This document shows, one piece after another, positions 34,666 through 44,473 of a stretch of 64,000 nt of DNA. The number at the start of each line of letters is the position of its first letter. Within the stretch, counting starts at the first letter, position 1. Below the pieces are notes generated by a model. It ran no database searches. It was not told the origin of the DNA and saw nothing but the letters and a program-made list of their open reading frames with translations. This DNA comes from Streptomyces macrolidinus (GTDB lineage Bacteria > Actinomycetota > Actinomycetes > Streptomycetales > Streptomycetaceae). The position numbers and the translations under genes are program-made. The stretch is from positions 186,001 through 250,000 of the forward strand of contig NZ_JAMWMR010000007.1 of the NCBI RefSeq assembly GCF_023887685.1, written 5' to 3'.

Positions 34666-35550
34666 TCACTGCTCGGTGGCGGCGGAGGCCTGGGCCTCGC
34701 CGCGGCGGCGGATCTGGCGGAAGGCGAACTCGGCCACATCGTCCCCGGCCGTGAACACCTGTGCGTCCTTGGCCGTCACGTTCTTGCCGTCGGTGAATCC
34801 GGCGAGGGTGAAGTACGCGTAGCGGCCGACGGAGTTGGTCGTACGGCGGCAGACCGTCGTACGGCAGAACGCGGGCACGCCGCCACCGCTGAGCGAGGCG
34901 ACGTTGCTCTTGGCATCGGCCCCCTGCTTGACCTTGGTCGCCTGGGCCGTGGTGTCGAAGAGGGCCACGCCGACCGTCACCGCGACGGCGTCCTTGGTGT
35001 ACGTGGCGCGGATGACGCGGGTGCAGCCGTTGCCGCTGAGCAGGGCGGGGAGCGTGCCCTGCGCGGCGGAGGCGCAGTTCGTCGTGGTGGCCGTCGGGCC
35101 CTTCTTGTAGACGTGCGAGGCCACGGTCAGCTCGGTGCCGGGGAAGAGCGTGTCCGCGCTGATCGGGGCCGTGTCCTTCTTCGCGCTGGAGATGAAGTCC
35201 ATCGGGTCCAGCGGGGGAGGAGCCGAGGTCGGCGCGAACGACGGGGCCGGGTCGGCGCTCTCGCTCGGGATGTGGGAGGCGCCGGGCAGTGCGGGGGTGG
35301 GGTCGCCGGAGGCCGCGGAGCCGCGGTCCGCGGTCACGACCGCCACGGCGACCGCGGCACCCACCGCGACCGTGGCCAGGGCGCCGCCGAGGATCAGCAG
35401 GAGCCGACGGCGCTTGGCGCGGGCCTCGGAGGCATCGGCGAGGGCGGCCCAGTCAGGAGTGCCGCCGCCGTTGTCCTGAGGTTGCTGGGAACTCGGTTTC
35501 CAGGGATCCCACGACGGGGGCTCCCCCTGCCCATAAGTCATGCGGCGCAT
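34666..35550 (-). CDS. Single-span membrane protein with secreted Cys-containing domain
   Basis: 294 aa from ATG 35550 (MRRMTYGQGEPP; an ATG 9 nt later is an alternative). The Pro/Gln-rich cytosolic head is followed by one span (LLLILGGALATVAVGAAVAV, ~48-67), a Pro/Ser-rich linker and an outer domain of ~170 aa with Cys pairs (NCASAAQ...NGC and FCRTTVC). No family recognised. Its ribosome site (GAGG) lies in the end of the palindromic repeat at 35554-35776, so that element forms its 5' region. Confidence 0.8.
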   Translation of the reverse strand: MRRMTYGQGEPPSWDPWKPSSQQPQDNGGGTPDWAALADASEARAKRRRLLLILGGALATVAVGAAVAVAVVTADRGSAASGDPTPALPGASHIPSESADPAPSFAPTSAPPPLDPMDFISSAKKDTAPISADTLFPGTELTVASHVYKKGPTATTTNCASAAQGTLPALLSGNGCTRVIRATYTKDAVAVTVGVALFDTTAQATKVKQGADAKSNVASLSGGGVPAFCRTTVCRRTTNSVGRYAYFTLAGFTDGKNVTAKDAQVFTAGDDVAEFAFRQIRRRGEAQASAATEQ

Positions 35551-35553
35551 CTT

Positions 35554-35776
35554 AGGGCCTCTCGTTTGGATCATGCCGGGCTCGCGGGGTCTGGCACCGC
35601 TCCCCCAAGCTCTTCGAGCAGGGGGGACCCCCAGCCGCGTTGTCGTCGGTTGGCAGGGCTCCGCCCTGCCGCCCTCCTCCGCCTTGCGATGCTCCCCCAC
35701 TGCCTGAACGGCGTGGGAGGTGCCCCCAGCACCAGACCCCGCTCCCTGATCCGGCCTGGTCCAAACGAAAGACCCT
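35554..35776. repeat. MITE-like palindromic element, 223 bp
   Basis: The ends are inverted copies: left TCGTTTGGATCATGCCGG (35562-35579) and right CCGGCCTGGTCCAAACGA (35751-35768), two mismatches in 18. The similarity extends to AGGG(C/T)CT outside and GCGGGGTCTGG inside, so the arms run to ~45 bp. Inner hairpins include CTCCCCCAAGCTCTTCGAGC followed by AGGGGGG. Such C/G-tract hairpins are common intergenic repeats in streptomycetes. No gene inside. Confidence 0.7.
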
Positions 35777-35802
35777 GGACGGGCCGGTCCAGGGGTGCTG
35801 TT

Positions 35803-35831
35803 TTGACCCGTACGGGCGCCCCCGTTATCCT
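35803..35831 (+). promoter_or_regulatory. rplM-rpsI promoter
   Basis: TTGACC (35803-35808), a 17-bp spacer and TATCCT (35826-35831). The predicted leader of ~170 nt contains ACAC followed by CGGTCC-ACC-GGGCCG (35885-35900 region), loosely like the shared rpsL/rpsJ element in layout but not sequence. No gene lies between 35776 and 36009. Confidence 0.78.
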
Positions 35832-36009
35832 GGCTGTTCGTTATGTGTATTGGCTTGCTCATTCTCACGTGAGGGGCCCTTACACCGGTCCACCGGGCCG
35901 ATGACCAGCGACCAGCACGCGGTTTGCGTCACCGTGGTGCGGTCAGGGCTGTCGTGATCGTCTTCGGTGACCTTGTCTGGAACCTCACTGAAGAAGCGAA
36001 GGCCTAACT

Positions 36010-36453
36010 GTGCGTACGTACAGCCCCAAGCCCGGCGATGTGACGCGTCAGTGGCACGTCATCGACGCTCAGGACGTTGTCCTGGGTCGTCTCGCCACCA
36101 CCGCCGCCACCCTGCTGCGCGGCAAGCACAAGCCGATCTACGCGCCCCACGTGGACGCGGGTGACTTCGTCATCATCATCAACGCGGACAAGGTGCACCT
36201 GTCCGGCAACAAGCGGACCCAGAAGATGGCGTACCGCCACTCCGGCTACCCGGGTGGTCTGCGTTCGGTCCGCTACGACGACCTGCTGAAGAACAACCCC
36301 GAGAAGGCCGTCGAGAAGGCCGTCAAGGGCATGCTCCCCAAGAACACCCTCGGCCGTCAGATGCTCTCGAAGCTGAAGGTCTACTCGGGCGACCAGCACC
36401 CGCACGCTGCCCAGCAGCCGGTGCCGTACGAGATCACCCAGGTCGCGCAGTAA
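36010..36453 (+). CDS. rplM: 50S ribosomal protein L13
   Basis: 147 aa, [20 protein letters not shown] from [23 protein letters not shown] and the [18 protein letters not shown] end are typical. Early assembly protein. Forms an operon with rpsI 43 nt downstream. Confidence 0.98.
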   Translation: MRTYSPKPGDVTRQWHVIDAQDVVLGRLATTAATLLRGKHKPIYAPHVDAGDFVIIINADKVHLSGNKRTQKMAYRHSGYPGGLRSVRYDDLLKNNPEKAVEKAVKGMLPKNTLGRQMLSKLKVYSGDQHPHAAQQPVPYEITQVAQ

Positions 36454-36496
36454 GTCCGGCCCACCCCCTAAGACTGAAGAGAATCTGAGGAGAATC

Positions 36497-37009
36497 GTGG
36501 CCGAGACCACTGCCGAGCAGCCGCTCGAAGAGCTTGACATCGACAGCTACACCACCGAGACCGAGGTCCCGCTGGAGGGTGAGTACACCTCCGAGTCCAT
36601 GGCCTCCCGCTTCGGTGAGCCCCAGCCGGCCGCCGGCCTGGGCCGCCGGAAGAACGCCATCGCCCGTGTCCGGATCGTTCCGGGCACCGGCAAGTGGAAG
36701 ATCAACGGTCGCACCCTCGAGGACTACTTCCCGAACAAGGTGCACCAGCAGGAAGTCAACGAGCCCTTCAAGGTGCTCGAGCTCGAGGGCCGTTACGACG
36801 TCATCGCCCGCATCGCGGGTGGCGGTGTCTCCGGTCAGGCCGGTGCGCTCCGTCTCGGTGTCGCCCGTGCGCTGAACGAGGCGGACGTCGACAACAACCG
36901 TGGCGCCCTGAAGAAGGCGGGCTTCCTCCGCCGCGACGACCGTGCGGTCGAGCGCAAGAAGGCCGGTCTGAAGAAGGCCCGCAAGGCTCCGCAGTACAGC
37001 AAGCGCTAA
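36497..37009 (+). CDS. rpsI: 30S ribosomal protein S9 with N-terminal extension
   Basis: 170 aa, about 40 longer than E. coli S9. The acidic N-terminal extension ([20 protein letters not shown]) precedes the core [20 protein letters not shown]. The C-terminal Arg (QYSKR) that contacts P-site tRNA is intact. GTG start after GAGGAG. Confidence 0.98.
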   Translation: MAETTAEQPLEELDIDSYTTETEVPLEGEYTSESMASRFGEPQPAAGLGRRKNAIARVRIVPGTGKWKINGRTLEDYFPNKVHQQEVNEPFKVLELEGRYDVIARIAGGGVSGQAGALRLGVARALNEADVDNNRGALKKAGFLRRDDRAVERKKAGLKKARKAPQYSKR

Positions 37010-37021
37010 ACCGCGTTTCGC

Positions 37022-37096
37022 TGCCCGCAGCAGGCTTCGTACCGCCTGCTGCGGGCAAACCGCCGCCCCGGCAGCACACTTCGTGCCGCCGGGGCG
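37022..37096 (+). terminator. Double terminator after rpsI
   Basis: The first stem is a perfect 14-bp repeat (37022-37035 with 37044-37057; 8-nt loop). The second (37064-37096) pairs CGCCCCGGC and GCAC with GTGC and GCCGGGGCG around one mismatch. Together they close the rplM-rpsI operon. Confidence 0.9.
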
Positions 37097-37270
37097 TACG
37101 TTTACCTGGGACGGTTGCTTGCCACCGGCTTATGGAGCATTCCCGCGGGACGCGGAGCGCTCCATGCGCAAGCCTCGAAGACAGGGCCCTCGGACGATTG
37201 GTCGTACCCGGCTCCTGTCCGCACACTTGGCATGAGCCGCACATTCGCAGCAAGTTCGGAGGACACCACA

Positions 37271-38629
37271 GTGGGACGACTCTTCGGCACGGACGGCGTG
37301 CGCGGTGTCGCCAACGCGGATCTGACGGCCGAGATGGCGCTCGGCCTCTCCGTGGCGGCGGCGCACGTACTGGCCGAGGCGGGCACCTTCGCGGGCCACC
37401 GGCCGACGGCGGTCGTCGGTCGCGATCCGCGGGCGTCCGGGGAGTTCCTGGAAGCCGCCGTGGTGGCCGGTCTCGCGAGCGCGGGCGTGGACGTGCTCCG
37501 TGTCGGGGTGCTGCCCACCCCCGCCGTCGCCCATCTGACGGGCGCGCTCGGCGCGGACCTGGGCGTGATGCTCTCCGCCAGCCACAACGCCATGCCCGAC
37601 AACGGCATCAAGTTCTTCGCCCGCGGCGGCCACAAGCTCGCCGACGAGCTGGAGGACCGGATCGAGTCCGTCTACGAGGAGCACCGCACCGGCGCCCCCT
37701 GGGACCGGCCCACGGGCGCCGGGGTCGGCCGGGTGCGCACGTACGACGAGGGCTTCGACCAGTACGTCTCCCACCTTCTGAAGGCCCTGCCGAACCGGCT
37801 CGACGGGCTCAAGATCGTCCTCGACGAGGCGCACGGCGCCGCCGCCCGGGTCTCGCCCGAGGCCTTCTCGCGCGCGGGCGCGGAGGTCGTCACGATCGGC
37901 GCGGAGCCGGACGGCCTCAACATCAACGACGGTTGCGGCTCCACCCATCTGGAGCAACTGCGCGCCGCCGTCCTCGACCACGGTGCCGACCTCGGTATCG
38001 CGCACGACGGCGACGCGGACCGCTGCCTGGCCGTGGACCACACCGGCGAGGAGGTGGACGGCGACCAGATCCTGGCCGTGCTCGCGCTGGCCATGCGGGA
38101 ACGTTCCACCCTGCGCTCCGACACCGTCGTCGCGACCGTCATGTCCAACCTCGGCTTCAAGCTCGCGCTGGAGCGCGAGGGGCTGGAGCTGGTGCAGACC
38201 GCGGTCGGCGACCGCTATGTGCTGGAGGAGATGAAGGAGAAGGGCTACGCGCTCGGCGGCGAGCAGTCCGGCCACGTCATCATCCTCGACCACGCCACCA
38301 CCGGTGACGGCACGCTGACCGGCCTGCTGCTGGCGGCGCGGATCGCCGAGACCGGCCGTACGCTCAGGGACCTCGCGTCCGTGATGGAGCGGCTGCCGCA
38401 GGTGCTGGTGAACGTCCCGGACGTGGACAAGTCCCGGGTGGGTACGTCCGTGGAGCTGGTGTCGGCGGTCACCGAGGCGGAGCGCGAGCTGGGGGCGACC
38501 GGGCGGGTGCTGCTGCGGCCCTCGGGCACGGAGCCGCTGGTGCGGGTCATGGTCGAGGCGGCCGACATCGACCAGGCGCGCTCGGTGGCCGGACGCCTGG
38601 CGGACACGGTGAAGTCGGCGCTCGGCTGA
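37271..38629 (+). CDS. glmM: Phosphoglucosamine mutase
   Basis: Interconverts glucosamine-6- and -1-phosphate for peptidoglycan precursors. 452 aa from GTG 37271 ([20 protein letters not shown]), preceded by GGAGG at 8 nt; the frame upstream is open but unlike GlmM. The phosphoserine loop is [11 protein letters not shown], the metal loop DGDADRC, the sugar-binding loop GGEQSGH, and the phosphate loop [12 protein letters not shown]. glmS is 2 kb downstream on the same strand. Confidence 0.98.
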   Translation: MGRLFGTDGVRGVANADLTAEMALGLSVAAAHVLAEAGTFAGHRPTAVVGRDPRASGEFLEAAVVAGLASAGVDVLRVGVLPTPAVAHLTGALGADLGVMLSASHNAMPDNGIKFFARGGHKLADELEDRIESVYEEHRTGAPWDRPTGAGVGRVRTYDEGFDQYVSHLLKALPNRLDGLKIVLDEAHGAAARVSPEAFSRAGAEVVTIGAEPDGLNINDGCGSTHLEQLRAAVLDHGADLGIAHDGDADRCLAVDHTGEEVDGDQILAVLALAMRERSTLRSDTVVATVMSNLGFKLALEREGLELVQTAVGDRYVLEEMKEKGYALGGEQSGHVIILDHATTGDGTLTGLLLAARIAETGRTLRDLASVMERLPQVLVNVPDVDKSRVGTSVELVSAVTEAERELGATGRVLLRPSGTEPLVRVMVEAADIDQARSVAGRLADTVKSALG

Positions 38630-38693
38630 CACCTTCACGACTTCTCGGCACGCTCACCTCGCGGGGTGGGCGTGCCGAGTGCGTTCCGGCGGG

Positions 38694-39683
38694 CTACAGC
38701 TTGCGCAGGCTCAGCCGCTGGACCTTGTGGTCCGGCCCCTTGCGCAGCACCAGCGTGGCGCGGCCCCGGGTCGGGGCCACGTTCTCCAGCAGATTGGGCT
38801 TGTTGATGGTCCGCCAGGTCGTCCGGGCGTAGTCGAGCGCCTCCTCCTCGGAGACCTGGGTGTACTTGCGGAAGTACGAGGACGGGTTCTGGAAGGCGGT
38901 CAGACGGAGCTTGCGGAACCGGTTGAGATACCAGCGTTCGATGTCCTCGGGGCGGGCGTCGACGTACACGCTGAAGTCGAAGTAGTCCGCGAGGCCGACC
39001 CGGGTGCGGCCGTCCTTGCCGGGCAGGGCGGGCTGGAGCACGTTCAGGCCCTCGACGATGAGGATGTCCGGGCGACGGACCGTGAGGACCTGGTCGGGGA
39101 CGATGTCGTAGATCAGATGCGAGTAGACGGGGGCCGTCACCTCGTCCTTGCCGGCCTTGATGTCGGCGACGAAGCGGGTCAGGGCGCGGCGGTCGTAGGA
39201 CTCGGGGAAGCCCTTGCGGGACATCAGGCCGCGGTCGCGCAGTTCCTCGGTGGGCAGCAGGAAGCCGTCCGTGGTGACCAGTTCCACGTGCGGGTGTTCG
39301 GGCCAGCGGGACAGCAGGGCCTGCAGCAGGCGGGCGACGGTCGACTTGCCGACCGCCACCGAGCCGGCGACGCCTATGACGAAGGGCGTGCCGGACTGGG
39401 AGCCCTGTTCGCCGAGGAAGGTGTTCAGGGCGCCTCTGAGGCCGTCCGTGGCCTTCACATAGAGATTGAGCAGCCGGGACAGCGGCAGATAGATGTCGCG
39501 CACCTCGTCGAGGTCGATGACATCGCCCAGACCGCGCAGCTTCTCGACCTCCTCGGCGGTCAGCGGCAGCGGCGTCTTGTCGCGCAGCGCGCTCCACTCG
39601 GCACGGGTGAGGTCGACGTAGGGAGTCGCCTCCGGCCTGGACCGGTGGGCGCTCCGGGGCATCGAGGGGACCGGAGAGATCAC
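38694..39683 (-). CDS. coaA: Pantothenate kinase, type I
   Basis: First step of coenzyme A synthesis, 329 aa. P loop [31 protein letters not shown] and IVEGLNVLQ are family motifs. The GTG at 39683 gives the standard actinobacterial N-terminus ([20 protein letters not shown]). The ribosome site is poor. TAACAA lies 6 nt before the start, so a leaderless mRNA is possible. The ATG at 39662 is an alternative. Confidence 0.96.
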   Translation of the reverse strand: MISPVPSMPRSAHRSRPEATPYVDLTRAEWSALRDKTPLPLTAEEVEKLRGLGDVIDLDEVRDIYLPLSRLLNLYVKATDGLRGALNTFLGEQGSQSGTPFVIGVAGSVAVGKSTVARLLQALLSRWPEHPHVELVTTDGFLLPTEELRDRGLMSRKGFPESYDRRALTRFVADIKAGKDEVTAPVYSHLIYDIVPDQVLTVRRPDILIVEGLNVLQPALPGKDGRTRVGLADYFDFSVYVDARPEDIERWYLNRFRKLRLTAFQNPSSYFRKYTQVSEEEALDYARTTWRTINKPNLLENVAPTRGRATLVLRKGPDHKVQRLSLRKL

Positions 39684-39887
39684 AGTCCATTGTTAACGGA
39701 GTTCGAACGGGTGGCCGCGTGGGCTGCGTCACGCCGGGGCGCGCGGGCGGGCTCGCGGTGGCCGGACGATGGCTGGACGAGGTGGCCGGGCGATATGAAT
39801 TTGATCATCTGACGGTAAGTAGGGCATAAAGGGGACGCAAAGCGTGCGGGGGGAATCCGCAGGCACGAACAGAGAGAACGCCCTTCC

Positions 39888-40670
39888 ATGAGAACCATCG
39901 CCGTCCGTCGTACCGCTCTCGCCGCCTCCGCCGCGGCCCTCGCGCTGCTCGCCACCGCGTGCGGATCCTCCGACAGCGAGGGCAAGAGCGACGACGCGAA
40001 GGCGGCCCAGGCGGAGAAGAGCCCCTCCGCCGCGCCCGCCAAGGCGCTGAGCGCTGCGGAGCTGGAGAAGGCCGCGCTCGCCCAGGCGGACGTCAAGAGC
40101 GGCAAGGTCATCACCAAGGTCGTGCCGGGGGACGACCTCGCGCAGGACAAGGTGACGTCGGACGACGCGGCGTGCACCCCGCTCGCGTACGTCGCGGCGG
40201 CCACGTATCTCGGCAAGCCCGCGGCCACGGTGAAGCGCACGTGGACCGGCGACGCCAAGAAGGCCGGGGCGGGGGCCAGTGACGAGGAGAAGATGCTGGC
40301 CGTCGCCAACTACGCGAAGGCCGTCGAGACGCTCACCAGCTACGACAACGGCGGCGCCGAGCAGGCGATGAAGGACCTGAAGACGGCCGTCGGGAAGTGC
40401 TCCGGTGGCTTCTCCTACACCGCGAACGGCACGAAGACGAAGGTCGTGAAGGTGGCGACGACCGAGGAGCCCGGCGGCGCCGACGAGGCGCTGGCCCTGA
40501 CGCTGACGGTGGACGCCGACGGGGTCAAGGCGCCGGTGAAGGCCGTGGTGGTCCGCAAGGGTGCCACGCTCGCCTCCTTCCCCGCCATCAACATCACCTC
40601 CCTCGCCACCGGCAAGGACTTCGCCTTCCCGACGCAGATCGTCGACGCCCAGCTCGCCAAGCTCGGCTGA
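39888..40670 (+). CDS. Putative lipoprotein, unknown function
   Basis: 260 aa. The signal peptide RRTALAASAAALALLATAC ends in a lipobox with Cys25. A Ser/Asp/Lys-rich linker is followed by a globular domain of ~200 aa with two Cys (AACTPLAYVA and GKCSGGFSYT). No family named. A similar fold style to streptomycete surface lipoproteins near glmS is plausible but not proven. Confidence 0.8.
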   Translation: MRTIAVRRTALAASAAALALLATACGSSDSEGKSDDAKAAQAEKSPSAAPAKALSAAELEKAALAQADVKSGKVITKVVPGDDLAQDKVTSDDAACTPLAYVAAATYLGKPAATVKRTWTGDAKKAGAGASDEEKMLAVANYAKAVETLTSYDNGGAEQAMKDLKTAVGKCSGGFSYTANGTKTKVVKVATTEEPGGADEALALTLTVDADGVKAPVKAVVVRKGATLASFPAINITSLATGKDFAFPTQIVDAQLAKLG

Positions 40671-40754
40671 TCGGGTCGGCTTCCCCGGCCTCGCGTGCGC
40701 TGGGAATTTCCGAATTCGGGCAGGCTTCGGGAGGTCGGGGTGCCGCACTGACCG

Positions 40755-40760
40755 TAGGCT
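40755..40760 (+). promoter_or_regulatory. glmS -10 box, probably leaderless
   Basis: TAGGCT ends 7 nt before the glmS ATG and there is no ribosome site between, so transcription would start at or next to the A of ATG. No good -35. Confidence 0.6.
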
Positions 40761-40767
40761 GCGGCAC

Positions 40768-42615
40768 ATGTGCGGAATCGTGGGATACGTGGGGCCGCAG
40801 TCGGCGCTCGACGTGGTCGTGGCGGGACTGAAGCGGTTGGAGTACCGGGGGTACGACTCGGCGGGCGTGGCCGTCCTCGCGGACGGCGGCCTGGCCTCGG
40901 CCAAGAAGGCCGGGAAGCTGGTCAACCTGGAGAAGGAGCTGGCGGACCGGCCGCTGCCGACCGGTCCCACCGGCATCGGACACACCCGGTGGGCCACCCA
41001 TGGCTCCCCGACCGACGCCAACGCGCATCCGCATCTCGACAACGCGGGCCGGGTCGCCGTCGTCCACAACGGCATCATCGAGAACTTCGCGGTGCTGCGG
41101 GCCGAGCTGGAGGAGCGCGGCCACGTCCTCGCCTCCGAGACGGACACCGAGGTCGTCGCGCATCTGCTCGCCGAGGAGTTCTCGGTGACCGAGGACCTCG
41201 CGGAGGCGATGCGGCTGGTGTGCGGTCGGCTGGAGGGCGCGTTCACCCTGGTCGCGGTGCACGCGGACGCGCCGGACGTGGTCGTGGGCGCCCGGCGGAA
41301 CTCGCCGCTCGTGGTCGGTGTCGGGGAGGGCGAGGCGTTCCTCGCCTCGGACGTGGCGGCGTTCATCGCCCATACGCGCTCCGCGATCGAACTGGGCCAG
41401 GACCAGGTGGTGGAGCTGCGCCGGGACGGCGTGACGGTCACCGGCTTCGACGGACGGCCCGCCGACGTCCGCAGCTTCCATGTCGACTGGGACGTCTCGG
41501 CCGCCGAGAAGGGCGGCTACGACTACTTCATGCTCAAGGAGATCGCCGAGCAGCCCAAGGCGGTCGCCGACACCCTGCTCGGCCGGATCGACGCGGCCGG
41601 TTCGCTGTGCCTGGACGAGCTGCGGATCTCCGCCGCCGAACTGCGCGAGGTCGACAAGGTGGTGATCGTGGCGTGCGGGACCGCCTTCCACGCCGGGCTC
41701 ATCGCCAAGTACGCCATCGAGCACTGGACCCGCATCCCCTGCGAGGTCGAGCTGGCCAGCGAGTTCCGCTACCGGGACCCGATCCTCGACTCGCGCTCGC
41801 TGGTCGTCGCCATCTCCCAGTCCGGCGAGACCATGGACACGCTGATGGCGCTGCGGCATGCCCGTGAGCAGGGCTCCAGGGTGCTGGCGATCTGCAACAC
41901 CAACGGCTCCACGATTCCCCGCGAGTCGGACGCCGTGCTGTACACGCACGCGGGCCCGGAGGTCGCGGTCGCGTCGACGAAGGCGTTCCTGACGCAGCTC
42001 GTCGCCTGCTATCTGGTGGCCCTGTATCTGGGGCAGGTGCGCGGCACGAAGTGGGGCGACGAGATCGGGGCCGTCATCCGCGATCTGTCGAAGATCTCCC
42101 ACGAGGTCGAGCGGGTCCTCGAAACCATGGAGCCGGTACGGGAGTTGGCGCGCTCGCTCGCCGGGAAGAACACCGTGCTGTTCCTGGGGCGGCATGTGGG
42201 CTACCCGGTGGCGCTGGAAGGCGCCCTGAAGCTCAAGGAGTTGGCGTACATGCACGCCGAGGGCTTCGCGGCGGGCGAGTTGAAGCACGGGCCGATCGCA
42301 CTGATCGAAGAGGACCTGCCGGTGGTGGTCGTGGTGCCGTCGCCGCGTGGTCGCTCGGTCCTGCACGACAAGATCGTTTCGAACATCCAGGAGATCCGGG
42401 CGAGGGGCGCCCGCACGATCGTGATCGCGGAGGAGGGCGACGAGACCGTGGTCCCGTACGCCGACCACCTGATCCGTATCCCGGCGACCCCGACCCTGCT
42501 CCAGCCGCTGGTGGCGACGGTGCCGCTCCAGGTCTTCGCCTGCGAACTGGCCACGGCCCGGGGCAACGAGGTGGACCAGCCGCGCAACCTGGCGAAGTCG
42601 GTGACGGTGGAGTAG
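40768..42615 (+). CDS. glmS: Glutamine-fructose-6-phosphate aminotransferase
   Basis: Makes glucosamine-6-phosphate for peptidoglycan. 615 aa. Cys2 is the glutaminase nucleophile (MCGIVGYVG); HTRWATHG and the two SIS domains follow (VACGTAFHAG, ISQSGETMDT, STKAFLTQ), ending NLAKSVTVE. Start fixed by the required N-terminal Cys. No glmS ribozyme is seen, as expected outside Firmicutes. Confidence 0.98.
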   Translation: MCGIVGYVGPQSALDVVVAGLKRLEYRGYDSAGVAVLADGGLASAKKAGKLVNLEKELADRPLPTGPTGIGHTRWATHGSPTDANAHPHLDNAGRVAVVHNGIIENFAVLRAELEERGHVLASETDTEVVAHLLAEEFSVTEDLAEAMRLVCGRLEGAFTLVAVHADAPDVVVGARRNSPLVVGVGEGEAFLASDVAAFIAHTRSAIELGQDQVVELRRDGVTVTGFDGRPADVRSFHVDWDVSAAEKGGYDYFMLKEIAEQPKAVADTLLGRIDAAGSLCLDELRISAAELREVDKVVIVACGTAFHAGLIAKYAIEHWTRIPCEVELASEFRYRDPILDSRSLVVAISQSGETMDTLMALRHAREQGSRVLAICNTNGSTIPRESDAVLYTHAGPEVAVASTKAFLTQLVACYLVALYLGQVRGTKWGDEIGAVIRDLSKISHEVERVLETMEPVRELARSLAGKNTVLFLGRHVGYPVALEGALKLKELAYMHAEGFAAGELKHGPIALIEEDLPVVVVVPSPRGRSVLHDKIVSNIQEIRARGARTIVIAEEGDETVVPYADHLIRIPATPTLLQPLVATVPLQVFACELATARGNEVDQPRNLAKSVTVE

Positions 42616-42624
42616 CGAGCCGAC

Positions 42625-42652
42625 GCCCGGCCCCCGGAAGCCGGGGCCGGGC
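42625..42652. terminator. Terminator between glmS and the convergent M16 gene
   Basis: A 12-bp GC stem with one bulged C (42625-42637 with 42641-42652) and an AAG loop, 10 bp from glmS and 12 bp from the minus-strand gene. It can serve both directions. Confidence 0.8.
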
Positions 42653-42663
42653 GAGGTCCGTGC

Positions 42664-44454
42664 TCAGCCGCGCGCGTCCTGGGCGCGGCGGTACGCCCGA
42701 TGGGTGTAGTAGGCCAGCATGGCGCCCGGCACGATCGCGCGGGCGAGGTAGTACCACGCCGGGTGCTCCGCGTCGGACGCGTCGAGGGCGGCGGTCAGGA
42801 TCGCCAGGACGAACACCACGTCCAGCACCACCATGCCGATGAGCCCGAGCGGCCATCTCCGCGCCGCCTTGCCGCCGTCGGCGTTCCCGGCCGCCCGCGC
42901 GCCGCTCTGCCGCTCGCGCGGGCGCGGGATCCGTTCCGGGTCACGGGCCGGCAGGGGGACGACCAGCTCGGCGGGGACGGCCGCGTCCAGCGCCGCGATC
43001 CGCTGGGCCGTCACACCCCGGAACAGGGTGGGCTCGATGGCCACGCGGAAGCCGTCGAGGCCGGTCAGTTCGCGGGCCCCGTCGGGGCGGGCGGTCATCG
43101 CGGCGCAGGAGTGGAACCGCACGGTGACCGGGCCGCCCGGCAGCAGCAGACTCACGCCCTGCTCGCCGATGACCAGCGTGACGTCGTCGTCCTCCAGCGA
43201 GGGGTGCCGGGTGCCGACGACCGGTGTCGAGGAGTACTGCGGGGCGGGCGTGAACCCCGCCCATTCGGCCTCCTGGGTGGGCACTTGGAGCAGCGCGCCG
43301 TCCCACACCTCGCGCGCGACCTCGCGCAGATCCGCGACCGTGACCGCGTTCAGCTCGGCCTTGTGCTGCTCGGGGGAGAGCAGCCGGTGGCCGAGCAGCA
43401 GGCTGAGCGCGTACGTCGGCAGCAGGGCGGCGCCGAGGTCGGGGGTGTCGTACATCTTGAGCATCTTGCCGCGTACGGCGTCCAGTTCGGCCTGCTCGAT
43501 ACGGCCCGCGCGCAGCCGGGCGAGCGTGTCGACGAACCCGCCGACCACCGCCGCCTGCTTCCGGGGCAACGCGTCGGCGTACGCGGTGAGCGTGGCGAAG
43601 TCCGCGTCGCGCGGGCTGTAGTCGGCGTCGGCCGTGTACGAGTAGCCGCCCTCCTGTCGCAGATCCTGGTAGAGGGCGCGGCCGAGGACGTCGGTGAAGA
43701 CGGCCGCCGCGGTGGTGCGGCGCAGGACCGAGGTGAGGACGACATGGCCGTCCTCGCCGCGGATGTAGGCGGGCGTGACGGGCAGCGCGCTGGACGGGGC
43801 CGGTGCCGGGATGCGGCGGCCGGCGGGCAGCGTGAGGTCCAGGCCGTCCGGTACGTGGTCGCTGGTGATCCACAGCACCGCGTTGTCCCGGGTGAAGCGG
43901 GTCTCGGCCCACTGCCGTACCTCGTCGGCGGTCAGCCGCAGGGTGCCGAGTTCGTCGTAGCTGGACAGGCCGTAGCCCTGGGCGCCGTAACGCCACAGCG
44001 GCATCGGGGTGCCCGGACCCGCGCCGCGCCCCGCGGCCTCGGTGCGGAGGATCTCCTTCTCCGTCTCCAGCCGGTCCAGCGGCAGGTCGCGCAGCGCCGC
44101 GCAGACGGCGTTGAGATACGCGACGACCTCCGCCTCGCTGCCGGTGACGTGGAAGAGGGTGTACGCGTTCGCCGTGGCGCCGTTGTAGTGCAGGTCGGAC
44201 AGGCCGAGGCGGTGCAGGGCGAGGTGTTCGACGAGGTGGGTGATGCCGGAGGTGGGCAGGGTCTCGTCGGCCCGGCCCACGCGGAAGAAGAGACCGGCGG
44301 TGATCTCGCCGGGGCGCGGAGCGTGGAGGACGGGAACGCCCTGGGCGGTGGTGTGGGCGATCAGGCCGTCGAGGGCGGCGAGTTCGGCACCGTCGGGTCG
44401 GCCCGCGGTCGTGTCGTCCACGGTCGTCCGGTCATACGCGTCATACGTGGTCAT
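42664..44454 (-). CDS. M16 family zinc peptidase with C-terminal membrane anchor
   Basis: 596 aa. The inverted zinc motif HLVEH (His73, Glu76, His77) is present, and Glu139 in ILRTEAAG is the likely third ligand. The second M16 half covers ~210-430. Then comes a ~90-aa domain (DDVTLVIGEQGVSLLLPGGP) and two membrane spans (~531-554 and ~565-587), which most M16 proteins lack. There is no signal peptide, so the peptidase part probably faces the cytosol. It follows the TPR-like gene by 19 nt. Substrate unknown. Confidence 0.85.
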   Translation of the reverse strand: MTTYDAYDRTTVDDTTAGRPDGAELAALDGLIAHTTAQGVPVLHAPRPGEITAGLFFRVGRADETLPTSGITHLVEHLALHRLGLSDLHYNGATANAYTLFHVTGSEAEVVAYLNAVCAALRDLPLDRLETEKEILRTEAAGRGAGPGTPMPLWRYGAQGYGLSSYDELGTLRLTADEVRQWAETRFTRDNAVLWITSDHVPDGLDLTLPAGRRIPAPAPSSALPVTPAYIRGEDGHVVLTSVLRRTTAAAVFTDVLGRALYQDLRQEGGYSYTADADYSPRDADFATLTAYADALPRKQAAVVGGFVDTLARLRAGRIEQAELDAVRGKMLKMYDTPDLGAALLPTYALSLLLGHRLLSPEQHKAELNAVTVADLREVAREVWDGALLQVPTQEAEWAGFTPAPQYSSTPVVGTRHPSLEDDDVTLVIGEQGVSLLLPGGPVTVRFHSCAAMTARPDGARELTGLDGFRVAIEPTLFRGVTAQRIAALDAAVPAELVVPLPARDPERIPRPRERQSGARAAGNADGGKAARRWPLGLIGMVVLDVVFVLAILTAALDASDAEHPAWYYLARAIVPGAMLAYYTHRAYRRAQDARG

Positions 44455-44473
44455 CTGTCCGTCGTCCTCCCTC

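Noticed and set aside
37130-38638. 502-codon minus-strand frame opposite glmM
   Set aside because: Shadow of glmM, which has every family motif on the plus strand.
40670-40768. glmS ribozyme upstream of glmS
   Set aside because: The gap is under 100 nt, GC-rich, lacks the ribozyme core, and the promoter -10 lies 7 nt from the ATG.
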